From: Roridomyces roridus
Taxonomy: Eukaryota > Basidiomycota > Agaricomycetes > Agaricales > Mycenaceae
Length of the DNA: 64,000 bases
Direction: 5' to 3'
NCBI GenBank assembly: GCA_029378245.1
Contig: JARKIF010000014.1
Span: forward strand, 1,116,001-1,180,000
How positions within the stretch are numbered: position 1 is the stretch's first letter; the number at the start of each line of letters is the position of its first letter. Both the position numbers and the translations under genes were made by a program. Shown here piece after piece: positions 42,901 to 55,337 of the stretch. A model generated the notes under the pieces. That model searched no databases, was not told the origin of the DNA, and worked only from the letters and a program-made list of their open reading frames with translations.

Positions 42901-45900
42901 CCCGTCAACCAGAAACCGTCCCGAACCAGAGCGAGTGGCCCGAGAGCTCAATGTCTTCAATTGATCCCACGTTTAGCCAGAATCATCTCGGATGGACCGC
43001 GCACGCAATACGTGGACCACCTTTCCAGATGCGTTGATGCTCTTGAGCAGAGAAGAGCCCCGGCGGATGCAGCTACATTGATGGCAGACGCTGATGCGAA
43101 TGATCCGGATCTTCACGCCGAATTGCTCACAGCTCTCGGCCCTACTACCGCCATCCAACAACTCCTGCTTGAAACCGGTCAATGGCCATCCACCGCACCC
43201 GAGTCGTTGATGCGTCACTTGACGCGCAACAAATGGCAGGACCTTCCTGATCTTTGGAAGTTGGCGTTCACTCGTTATGCCGAGGCCCTCGCTCGTATGC
43301 AGAAAGAGAAGCGGAAATCTGCAGAGTCTGTTGGCGTCGGACCACAGGGCTGGAATCCAGTCAACTATCCGGACTGGCTTTTGTTTGAGCTGGATGCGGA
43401 TATTCTCATCCGTCCGGTGCAAGCCTCGATCGCCAAACAGATGATTCAGCCCGAAAGCAACTCGAATGCGTTGCTGCAGCTCAACATGGGAGAGGGGAAA
43501 TCATCGGTAAGTGTTTGATGCAACATTCGTATCTAACTGACTCGTTTATCAGGTCATCGTTCCCATCATCGCCGCCTCCCTCGCTGACGGGCAACAACTC
43601 GTCCGTGTCGTGGTTTTGAAGCCATTGTCGTCGCAGATGTTCCAACTCTTGAAACAACGGCTCAGCGGCTTGGTCGATCGACGCCTATTCTACCTGCCCT
43701 TCAGCCGAGATATCCAGCCCTTGGAGTCTGCTCAAATCAGACAGATTGTCTCGTTAATGAAGGAGTGTGCTCGCGTCGGTGGAATATTGCTCTGCCAGCC
43801 GGAACATATCCTCTCCTTCCAGCTGATGGGGCTCGACACCTTCTGCCGAGCGGAACTGGACGCCGGAAAAGGCCCCAGCGCAGAAAATGGTCTGCTTTCA
43901 GAGGCGCAAGACTGGCTTGACGCGTCTAGCCGCGACATTTTGGACGAGAGTGACGAGATCCTCAATGTCCGGTATCAGCTCATCTACACCGTTGGTTCGG
44001 CCACTCCAATTGAGGGGCAGCCTTGGCGTTGGAACGTGATCCAAGCTGTGTTTTCTTTGATCCAAGAGATGGCCCCACGCCTCGATGATATCGAGATTGG
44101 TGGCGCCACAGAGCCGTGCCGATTCCCCATCACCCGCATTCTCACCCCCGAGGGCGCCCACGCGTTGCTCAAAGCCCTCGTTGCACAAATCCTCACCGAA
44201 AATCGACTCGAACAATGGATTTCGTTCAGAAACTACTCCGCGGAGCAAAAGAACATTGTTTCCCGCTTTTTGCGCCAACTTTCAATCAACGACCGGGACA
44301 ATGGTGCACTGCAGGACTTTGCCGGCGATCGGTATAGTCTGCTGCTCCTGCTTCGTGGGCTCCTCGCGCATGGAATCCTCAACTTGAGCTTGCAGAAGCG
44401 GTGGCGCGTGGACTATGGTTTGGACCCCAAACGTTCCATGCTGAGTGTTCCATACCGTGCCAAAGACACTCCATCGATGAGGTCAGAGTATGGTCACCCA
44501 GATATGATCATTGTCCTCACATGCCTCTCCTATTACTATGGAGGTTTGACTGACGATCAGCTCAACACGACCTTTACCCATCTTCTCAATTCCGACAATC
44601 CAGCCATAAGATACGAATCTTGGGTCAAGAATTATGGCGACGGGCTGCCTCAAGAACTTGCTACTTTGCGCGGGTTGAATCTCGACGATTTCGAGCAGAA
44701 GAATCTTCACATCTTCCCCCGCCTGCGATTCAACAAAGGCGTGATCGATTTCTACCTCTCTGAAGTTGTTTTCCCCAAAGAAGCACGCGAGTTCCCTCAC
44801 AAGCTCTCAACGAACGCCTGGGATCTAGCTCGACACAAGGCGCGACTTACCACCGGTTTCAGTGGCACCAACGACAACCGGTATCTCCTGCCCCTCTCCA
44901 TAGATCAACTGGACCAGGACGCTCAACGACATACCAATGCACAAGTCCTCGAATACATTTTACAGCCGGAAAATCGCGAGGTCCTTTGTACCGACACCGA
45001 CGATGCGATGGGTCTCTTGCGCCGTCTGGTGCAACAAACACCGTCTGTGATGGTCCTTCTTGACGTGGGTGCCCAGGTGTTGGAGCTCCAGAACGAAGAG
45101 GTCGCTCGAGAGTGGCTCAAGCTTGACACACGTCCCAACGTCGAGGCGGCGGTGTACTTCAACCCCGCTGACGACGAGATCCTCGTCCTGACGCGGGATG
45201 GACGCATCGAGCCGTTTGCGGGTTCTCTGTACAAAACACAACTCGATAAGACGCTCGTATATCTTGACGAGGCTCACACTCGGGGGACGGACTTCAAGTT
45301 CCCCGCCGGTTCGCGAGCGGTGGTGACTCTGGGACCCAAGTTGACCAAAGACAAGTTGGTGCAAGGTGAGGTTCGCAATTCCGTTATTCGCTCGAGCTAA
45401 ATTGTTCCGTAGGCTGCATGAGAATGCGTAAACTCGGGAGTGATCATTCGGTGCTCTTCTTCGCGTCGACAGAGATTTGGCAAAAGATCACCGACGTCTG
45501 CCATGCTCGCCCCACCGTTGACTCGAGTCATGTCCTCTTGTGGACCATGCACGAGACATGTACGCAGATTAGCGAGAGCGGTCCGCTGTGGGCTAACCAG
45601 GGTATCAACTTTGATGCACGTCGCACGGCCTGCGAGGAGTACGGTGCTGGACGGCTTTCGGATACAGATCTCAGAGTTATTCTCAAAGAGAAGGAGTCAC
45701 GGACACTCGAAGAGCTGTACGGGGTCGTCGGTCGTTTTGCACCGGATCCAGACGAGAAGCTCCCCAAGCTGCAGCAAAGAATCAAAGAGCGCTGCGCCGA
45801 GCTTGGATTCAGTACCCGCAGTGGCAAATTATTCGAAGAGCAGGAACGGGAGTTGGCTCACGAGAAGGAGGATGAGCGAGAAGTCGAGCGGATTCCCCAC

Positions 45901-46737
45901 GCCAAACCCCTGGACCATCAGATGGAGAAACGGCTTCGCAACTTCATCGAATCCGGGAGAATCTCCAACTCGTTCATCTCTCTCGAAGAATGCTTGGCCA
46001 AAACCTCCAAGATTCGGTGGTTGCCGGGCGGGAAGTTGTTCCGCGGACAAAAGCTGTTCGCCACCAAGGACTTCCGTGACACGGTGGTTCTGGAGCCTGG
46101 TGCTCCCGCCGGCGCGATGGACGGATATCTTCGGGCGGTCCAATGGATTCTTTCCAGTGGCTCGTCTGATGTCTTGATCCTGATCAGTCCGTTTGAAGCC
46201 AATGGGTTACTTCCCACCATCCGCCGCTCGCAAAACGGTCGCCTTCACCTCTACTCTCCGAGAGTGTCGCAGAGTGCACCTTCCTGGGAAGCACTGGACA
46301 AATTCGTCATTCCGACACCTCGGCCGACGCCTCCGATGCGCAAGAGCATCCACGAGCTCAACCTTTTCGCGGGGCAACTTTTCCTGGCGGACAAGGACTC
46401 GAAGAGAGACGTGCTTGCCCTGCTCGGCTTGTACCTCGATCGTCTGCCGCGCCAGATTCAAGGAGATGCCGTCGACGCGACAGGTTTCGTTCGGGACAAG
46501 GATGTCCGCACCACTCTCGGAGTTGGCGCCTGCGATTTCGTGTCCAACCCGTTGCCGTTCCTCCGGAGCTTGTTTGGGTGGCGGAGGAAGGGCCAGGGCT
46601 ACAGCCTCACGCATCTTGGCAAGATATTGAATGGCAATAACGTTGATGATTCCGAGTTTGAAGAGGTATGTGCGTCTTTTCTGAGTCTTTCTTGTATGGA
46701 GGCTGACTGCAAATGTAGAATGAATAGTGTATTCACA
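36946..46737 (+). CDS. Giant DUF6606-DUF3638-DUF3645 protein (frame interrupted)
   Basis: Ten exons: 36946-37234, 37300-38520, 38569-39371, 39424-40538, 40586-40660, 40709-41858, 41906-43506, 43553-45365, 45413-46665 and 46729-46737; roughly 3,100 codons. It starts 'YVINHLFLPPKLPQDDD', the DUF6606 signature, then has 'MPWRRSPKWLVLRVALQ', 'ALLQLNMGEGKSSVIVP' (P-loop-like start of DUF3638), 'QLVRVVVLKPLSSQMFQLL', 'RAKDTPSMRSEYGHPDMIIV' (DUF3645), 'LVYLDEAHTRGTDFKFP' and 'AVVTLGPKLTKDKLVQGCMR'. Databases often label such proteins ubiquitinyl hydrolase, but the GEGKS and DEAH-like motifs suggest an ATPase; the biochemistry is unclear. As given, the frame is broken near 37728 (one base out of phase), near 38150, and by an in-frame TAG at 42541-42543. 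These could be sequence errors, short unrecognised introns, or real decay. Confidence 0.8.
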
Positions 46738-46988
46738 GTACCTAACGCGCCGTATAGTACATATTGACCTGTAATGATTGAAATACCAACTACTAAACGT
46801 TTCCGGAACGCGGCAAAAGCGCCGAGCCATGCCGATCACGATGCATTGATGGCTTTCAACTTTCTTGCTCTTGAACTTCCAACTAGCCAACGGCTATCTC
46901 ACTCCTGCCATTTCAAGGATTCTCTTCAGGTATAGCTTACGGTCATGGTTGCACGTATGTTTTCTCAGAATCATTGGCTCCAAGATCC

Positions 46989-48603
46989 ATGACCGCGGTT
47001 TGCTGCCCCGAATGCGGTACCCCAATCGCTGCAAAAGACGAACCCGACCCCATCACAGCCGCGAGTCCTTGGGCTCCAGAACGGTGCCGTGAACTCACCA
47101 ACTCCAACGAGCCTCCAAATGCCGCCGAATTGGACGTCATTCGACCTTTCTTGTCGAACATCGCTACGCGTTTGACGCGTTTCGACAACGAGATAACCCA
47201 GCTCAAAGCTCAGCTACAACACCTCGAGGCTGAGCGGGAAACACTGGCGAAGTACCATACTCGGCACGCTGGCATCGTCTCAGCACTCAGGCGAGTGCCA
47301 ACCGAGATCCTTGCTGAAATATTTGACTGGACATTGCCGGCGATTGACGAAGTGAAGTGGGATGTATCCGACCTCAAACAAAGCCCATGGGTCCTGACTC
47401 AAGTGAGCAGTCTTTGGAGAGGGATTGCCATCGCAATCCCTTCACTGTGGGCAGTGATTGGCTGGTCCGACTATGACGCATGCACGTCGCCGCCATTAGC
47501 CATGATCCAAGCACAAGTAGATCGCGCCCGGAATCTTCGCATTGGTTTCTCTGCGTACGAGTCCGGGAATGCAGCCGCTCAAGTCGAGATGTTCGAATTT
47601 CTGTCTGAACACTCTTCCCGATGGGTGGACCTCGACCTCCAGATGACTGCAGCGCTGGTCCCTCGTTTGGCCGCTCTACGTGGCCGCATTTCCTCACTCC
47701 AGAGGTTATGGATCCAGTGGGACACGGAACAAAGCGAGGATGGAGTAGATTCTATCGAGTGTTTCCAGACGACGTCTTCCCTGGTGGATGTCGGGTTCCA
47801 CACCAAGTCACGATTTGTACCCGTCGCATTCCCCGCTCATCAACTCACTGCATACCGTGTCAAAGGTCCATGGCAGTTCCACCATCGTGTCCTTAAAATG
47901 GCTGCAAACCTCGTTGAAGCAACGATTACGGTCGACTTCGATGGAGAGCCGTGGCCAGACCATGACGTTGTCGACATGCCACATCTTCGACAACTCTTCG
48001 TGAATGATAAAATGGTGTTGACATATCTTCGCGCTCCGGCCTTGTCTGGACTCGCCCTGATACTCAGAGATGGGATGGACCCAGACGAGGATCTGGACGC
48101 ATTCGTCGTTCGTTCTTGCTGTGCCCCACGCCGATTTACCCTTATTGGGCTGCTCGATGTCGCTGTCACCGCAGCTATTCTCAAGAAATACTCATTCATC
48201 CGCAGCGTTATCCTTGTATTCAACAATGTCGCATCGCACAAGAGCCTTCGACGCGGACGTTTTGAGTGGCGCTGTTGGTGCTCATCTAGAGATGTTCGCT
48301 TATAGCGACCCGCCAATATCCTCCAGCCTGAACGAGATTTGTATCGGATCGTCCGAGGACCAGTCGTTCCCCATCGACTACCCCCTGTTTCTCAAAATGT
48401 TGCAGACACTCCATCGCCCCCCGTTCTCTCTTGATACCGCTGCTTTTCTTGCGAAGAGTGGTCCAGACCCAGATCCTGTGACAGCTGCCGGGCTGGATGC
48501 GCTCAGACAGAGTGGACTCAGACTTTTGCTGAAGTCAGGGACCGTTGCCGAGTTGCACATTGACAGTTGGTACTACAGTTCCCCCTTGTGTACGGGCATG
48601 TGA
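46989..48603 (+). pseudogene. F-box-like protein, copy 4 of 5, frameshifted
   Basis: Starts 'MTAVCCPECGTPI' at 46989. The first frame runs through the coiled coil, the F-box-like core 'SALRRVPTEILAEIFDWTLP' and most of the LRR-like part, up to 'RSVILVFNNVA'. There, near 48235, two nucleotides are missing relative to copy 3, and the original frame ends 65 bases on. The remainder continues in another frame: 'FDADVLSGAVGAHLEMFAYS', 'DYPLFLKMLQT' and the conserved end 'DSWYYSSPLCTGM' (stop 48601-48603). It is otherwise well preserved, so either a recent lesion or a sequence error. It follows the giant DUF3638 gene by 251 bp. Confidence 0.75.
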
Positions 48604-48844
48604 AGGCTTAATAATAATGAAATGCTGCACTGTTTTGCAAACCGTACTCTGAGTAACTCGAGAGGCGGAAAGTTGTGGGCGCAATATGATGGCCGTGGCA
48701 CCGCATCAGCGGCTGTCCCGGCCGCCCAACTACCCTGCTTTCGACTTTCAAGTCAATTTCAAGTAACCCTGCCCAACTCAGGTATATATATCAAGACCAT
48801 ACATGCCAAACATGTGTGTGCTCATTGGTTCCAAGATACGATCC

Positions 48845-50537
48845 ATGTCCGACGCGTTTTGCTTCCCCCAATGCGGTGCCCCAATCGCTGCCAAAGACGA
48901 ACCCAACCCCATCACAACCGCGAGTCCTTGGGCTCCGGAACGGTGCCATGAACTTGCCAAATCGAATGACCCGCCAAATGCCGCCGAATTGGACTTCGTG
49001 CGACCCTTCTTGTCGAAAATCGCCGCGCGTTTGACGCGTTTCCGAGTCGACATCGAAATATCCCAGCTCAAAGATCAGCTTCAACACCTCGAAGCTGAGC
49101 GGGAAAAACTGGCGGAATACCATACTCGCTACGCTGGCATCGTCTCACCACTCAGACGAGTGCCACCCGAGATCCTCGCGGAGATATTTTCATGGACATT
49201 ACCAGCGATTGAAGAGATGGAGGGAGGTGTATCCGGGTCCTGACTTATGTGAGCAGCCTTTGGAGAAGGACTGCCATCTCAATCCCTTCGTTATGGTCTA
49301 CGATTACCTGGTCTGACTGGGCTATGTCGCCGCTGCCATTGCCCATGATTCAAGAACAAGTAGATCGCGCCCGGAATCTCCGCGTCTCCTTCTCTGCCCA
49401 CGAGTCCACAGAGAAAGCCGCTCAGGTCAAAATCTTCGAATTTCTTTCTGAACACTCTGCTCGATGGGTGGTGGATCTCGACCTCCAGATGACTGCAGCG
49501 CTGGTCCCCCAGATGACCGCCCTGCGTGGTCGCCTTCCATCACTCCAGAGGTTGTGGCTCCAGTGGGATACAGACCAAACTGAAGCAGAAGTTCATTCCG
49601 TCAACTGCTTTCAGACGGCGTCGTCCCTACTGGATGTCGGATTCCGCACCGAGTCGCGATTTATACCCATCCTATTCCCAGCCCATCATTTCACTGCATA
49701 CCGTGTCCATGTGGGCCATGGGAGTTCCACCATCGTGTCCTTAAACTGGCTCCAAACCTTCTTGAAGCGAAGATTGTGGTCCAGTTCGATGATGAAAAGC
49801 CATGGCCGGATACATCGGACATTATCGAGATGCCGAATCTTCGCTGCCTCCTCGTCAATCATACGGGGGTTTTACCATACTTCCGCGCCCCGGCCTTATC
49901 TGAAATTGCCCTGATACGCGCAGATGGGTTGGACCCAGAGGATGATCTGGACGCCATCCTTCTTCGCGCTTCCTGTGCGCCACACCGACTTACCCTTATC
50001 GGTTTGCTCCATGTCGATATCACTGCAGCTGTTCTCAAGAAGTACTCCTCCATACGCAGTGTTATTCTTATATTCAACAATATCGGGCACCCCACAATCG
50101 ATGCGGACGTTTTGAGTGCTGCTGTCGGTGCTCATCTCAACAGGTTCACCTATAGCGACCCGCCAGTAGCTTCGAAGCTGAACGAGATTTGCTTTGGATT
50201 ATCCGTAGCCGGGTCGTTCCCCATTGACTACCCTCTGTTTCCCAAAATGCTCGAGTCCCGTCGTGCTCACTGCTGTGCCCTCACTGCAGCCGCCTTTCTG
50301 TCGAGAAATGACAATCCAGACTCTGATCCCGTAACAGCAGCCGGCCTGGATGCGCTCAGAAAGAATGGACTGAGCCTGTGGGTGGGATCGGGTGGCAGCG
50401 CCGGTCTGCGTCTTGACAGTTGGTTTTATGATTCTCCCTTGTGCATCGGCGTTGTGAGGTCTGGGATCCGACGCATTTGGGACACAAAAATTCACATGTG
50501 CGTTCTTGTACTTGAAGCACAAACAATTAAATCATAA
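48845..50537 (+). pseudogene. F-box-like protein, copy 5 of 5, doubly broken
   Basis: Starts 'MSDAFCFPQCGAPI' at 48845 (an in-frame Met also lies at 48803). F-box-like core 'SPLRRVPPEILAEIFSWTLP' is intact. Near 49232 a 19-nt deletion removes the 'DLKQSPW' coding stretch present in copies 2-4 and causes an immediate stop. Coding resumes in another frame from 'SSLWRRTAISIPSLWSTITW'. Near 49710 a 2-nt insertion in the 'CGTGTC..GGCCATGGGAGTTCC' segment shifts the frame again; the end of the gene is in a third frame to 'DSWFYDSPLCIG', after which the stop of the other copies is lost and the frame runs on to 50537. Tandem with copy 4, 241 bp apart. Confidence 0.8.
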
Positions 50538-50577
50538 AAACGATGTACACAGCACACAGAATGGTTCCGGTTGAGGT

Positions 50578-50907
50578 TCAATCCAGATCCTCCCCTCGCC
50601 GGGTCGGGGGTAGAAGAGGACACTCGATGTCGATGGCGTCACCACTTTCCTCCTCGAAACAAATGATGCGTCGGGCGATACACTCCCTCCCTCTCACGCA
50701 TCTGGGTGGCTCGCAGGGTGGGCACCGCGGGGGCGGTCGGGACGGGTGATGGTGTTTGTGCTGTCCACGGCTTGAGTATGGAATGCTATCCTTTAGCTTG
50801 CGAGTGATACTTGCCTTGTGAGAAGAACGGGCGTCCTCTGACCCCTGCGCGAGAACGGCAGAAGAGAGGGAAACGATGGTCAAGAGGGCTGTGATCGTAA
50901 TGCGCAT
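50578..50907 (-). CDS. Small secreted cysteine-containing protein
   Basis: A 109-residue protein with a clear signal peptide ('MRITITALLTIVSLSSAVLA', cleavage near residue 20-21). The mature part is basic and Pro/His-rich ('HKHHHPSRPPPR') with six cysteines spaced CxxC...CxxxxxC...C...C. No known domain is seen. Small secreted cysteine-bearing proteins are often investigated as effectors or matrix proteins in agaricomycetes; I infer nothing specific. A GCAAGT...CAAG segment inside the gene could be read as a 44-nt GC-AG intron but splicing it would remove the cysteines, so the unspliced frame is preferred. Confidence 0.6.
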   Translation of the reverse strand: MRITITALLTIVSLSSAVLAQGSEDARSSHKASITRKLKDSIPYSSRGQHKHHHPSRPPPRCPPCEPPRCVRGRECIARRIICFEEESGDAIDIECPLLPPTRRGEDLD

Positions 50908-51269
50908 TTCCTGAAGAGGGGAAAGATTGGGAATGGCCCGCCGAGAGCATCTGTGCTTTATACCTCTTTCTCTCGTCGTCCATTTGAAGCTTCATGAACA
51001 ATAGATGGAAAATTGCAGTCAATTTACCTTCATACTTCTATGTCGGTCCAGATACACAAATTGGATCCATATCGACCAGATTCCCAGAAACTCGAGAGAC
51101 CTTTGCTGAAGTTGAGCGACTATTGCGTGCAAAACGTACAGCAAGGACCGAATATATGAGCGGGGTTTCTGGCAAGTTTCTGGAGACGACTCCGGTTCCA
51201 GTAAGCAAGATGGCCTATACAGGAGGGTAAAGCGGAGAAACGAGGAAAGATCAGCGATGCAAAAAGGAA
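50908..51269. other. Intergenic stretch
   Basis: 362 bp between the start of the minus-strand small secreted protein and the 3' end of the minus-strand tRNA. A 78-codon plus-strand frame at 50994-51230 has no motif and starts at an ATG in an otherwise non-coding context, so I do not call it. It presumably holds the promoter of the secreted protein. Confidence 0.4.
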
Positions 51270-51364
51270 CTCTCGACCAGGGAGTCGAACCCTGCTCTCC
51301 CGCGTAACTTTGTCCCTACCTGGTTATGACAAGCGGGTGTACTGAACCGATATGCTAGTCAAGA
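51270..51364 (-). tRNA. tRNA-Asp (anticodon GTC) with a 22-nt intron
   Basis: Read on the minus strand: acceptor stem TCTTGAC pairs with GTCGAGA (one T-G pair), discriminator G as usual for Asp. The D arm follows as 'TAGCATATCGGTTCAGTA'. The anticodon stem CCCGC/GCGGG encloses TT-GTC-A-C. A 22-nt insert begins one base 3' of the anticodon, the canonical nuclear tRNA intron position. The T arm contains 'GGGTTCGACTCCC'. Mature length would be 73 nt plus CCA. It lies 92 bp upstream of, and divergent from, the TBCB start codon. Pol III internal boxes: A box TAGCATATCGG, B box GGTTCGACTCC. Confidence 0.92.
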
Positions 51365-51456
51365 ATCGATGTGGGTAGCCATACAAGCTACACCTCACAC
51401 TCTGAATCAGTCTGCTCATCAAGCCTCAGCTTGACTTTCTCATTTCCACCACAACC

Positions 51457-52343
51457 ATGTCGAGCACCCTCAACGTTTTTGTCTCCTCTTTGGACACGCA
51501 CTCTGAAAGACGAATCGACCCTCACATCACCGTCGAACAGCTTAAGGTCGCATAAGTACCTGCCAGTGGGACCCGCACTGAGCGGCGCATCTAGAACAAA
51601 CTCGAGCTCATCACTGGGATTCCTGTTGCAAACCAGGCGATTTCGATTCTGACATCTGTGGACGATCCGACAGTTGTGGCGACGCTGACGGAGGACGCGA
51701 GGCCGGTGGGGTACTATGGGCTACGCGATTGGAATGTTCTCAAGGTATGGCGAGCATCACCTTTATTATGGCTGCTTATTTTTTGTAGGTGGACGATACG
51801 AACCCGTCGGTGTCGTTGACGGGGCAGCTGACGGATGTAACTCAAGTGGATAAATTCGAGCTTACGGACACCGAGTACGCGCAGCGCACGGGTAAGGTCA
51901 GACTTTAGTGCGATGAACGCGTGCTGATTACGCGTTTAGATACGGTATTGGCCTACAAGCAGCGAAATAAAGTCGGGCGGTTCGCGCCCAAGGACGAGAC
52001 GACTGCCAAGCCCACTCCCGACGTCAACATCCCCCTGGGTTCGCGTTGCGAGATCGAGTCAGCTGAGCCGGGACTGAGCAAGCGAGGTACGGTGCGCTTT
52101 GTTGGCAAGACAACTTTCGGGGCGGGAGACGGGGTGTGGGTCGGCGTCGAATACGATGAACCGATGGGCAAGAACGATGGCTCGTGAGTGCTGAGATGTA
52201 TCGCGACTACTGACTCTGACGCGTCGCACAGGGTCAAGGGTGAGCGGTATTTTTCGTGCGCGCCGAATTATGGGGTTTTTGTGCGGCCGGACAAGGTGAA
52301 AGTGGGAGATTATCCTGTGCTGGATCTCGACGAGGAAATGTAA
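51457..52343 (+). CDS. TBCB: Tubulin-folding cofactor B (Alf1 family)
   Basis: Five exons: 51457-51546, 51595-51744, 51789-51891, 51940-52183 and 52232-52343; 232 residues. An N-terminal ubiquitin-like domain ('[20 protein letters not shown]', '[17 protein letters not shown]') is followed by '[20 protein letters not shown]' and a C-terminal CAP-Gly domain with '[20 protein letters not shown]', '[20 protein letters not shown]', and '[20 protein letters not shown]'. The protein ends in acidic residues plus Met ('DLDEEM'); the TBCB/CLIP-type ending E-E-M/Y is expected to bind CAP-Gly domains. TBCB works with TBCE in alpha-tubulin folding (family knowledge). Length fits orthologues. Confidence 0.92.
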
Positions 52344-52482
52344 AAAAGTACGCGCGTGTAGTTTGTAATAAGACAGCGGTGGAAGTCACTAGAACAAGTG
52401 GATTGCCGGATCAGTGTTTTGCGGGTACTATTTGCGCGACGCGTCAGCTCTCTCAATCCATTCTCTCTTGTTACAAACTACA

Positions 52483-55235
<2,753 letters not shown>

Positions 55236-55337
55236 AATGGTCTCGAAATACAATACATAGTGCACATGAATGTTAGACTCTTTCATTTCACGAAATCACA
55301 AGCACGCGTCAACGCGTCTGTCTCTACCCGTCACCAC

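Noticed and set aside
50994..51230. 78-codon plus-strand open frame upstream of the tRNA
   Set aside because: No motif, no splice or promoter context, and low similarity to anything recognisable.
55260..55337. Extension of DGAT2 to an upstream Met near 55263
   Set aside because: The open frame continues upstream, but this stretch overlaps the Cdc48 3' UTR; DGAT2-like sequence starts at 'MSLRRLSN' or later.
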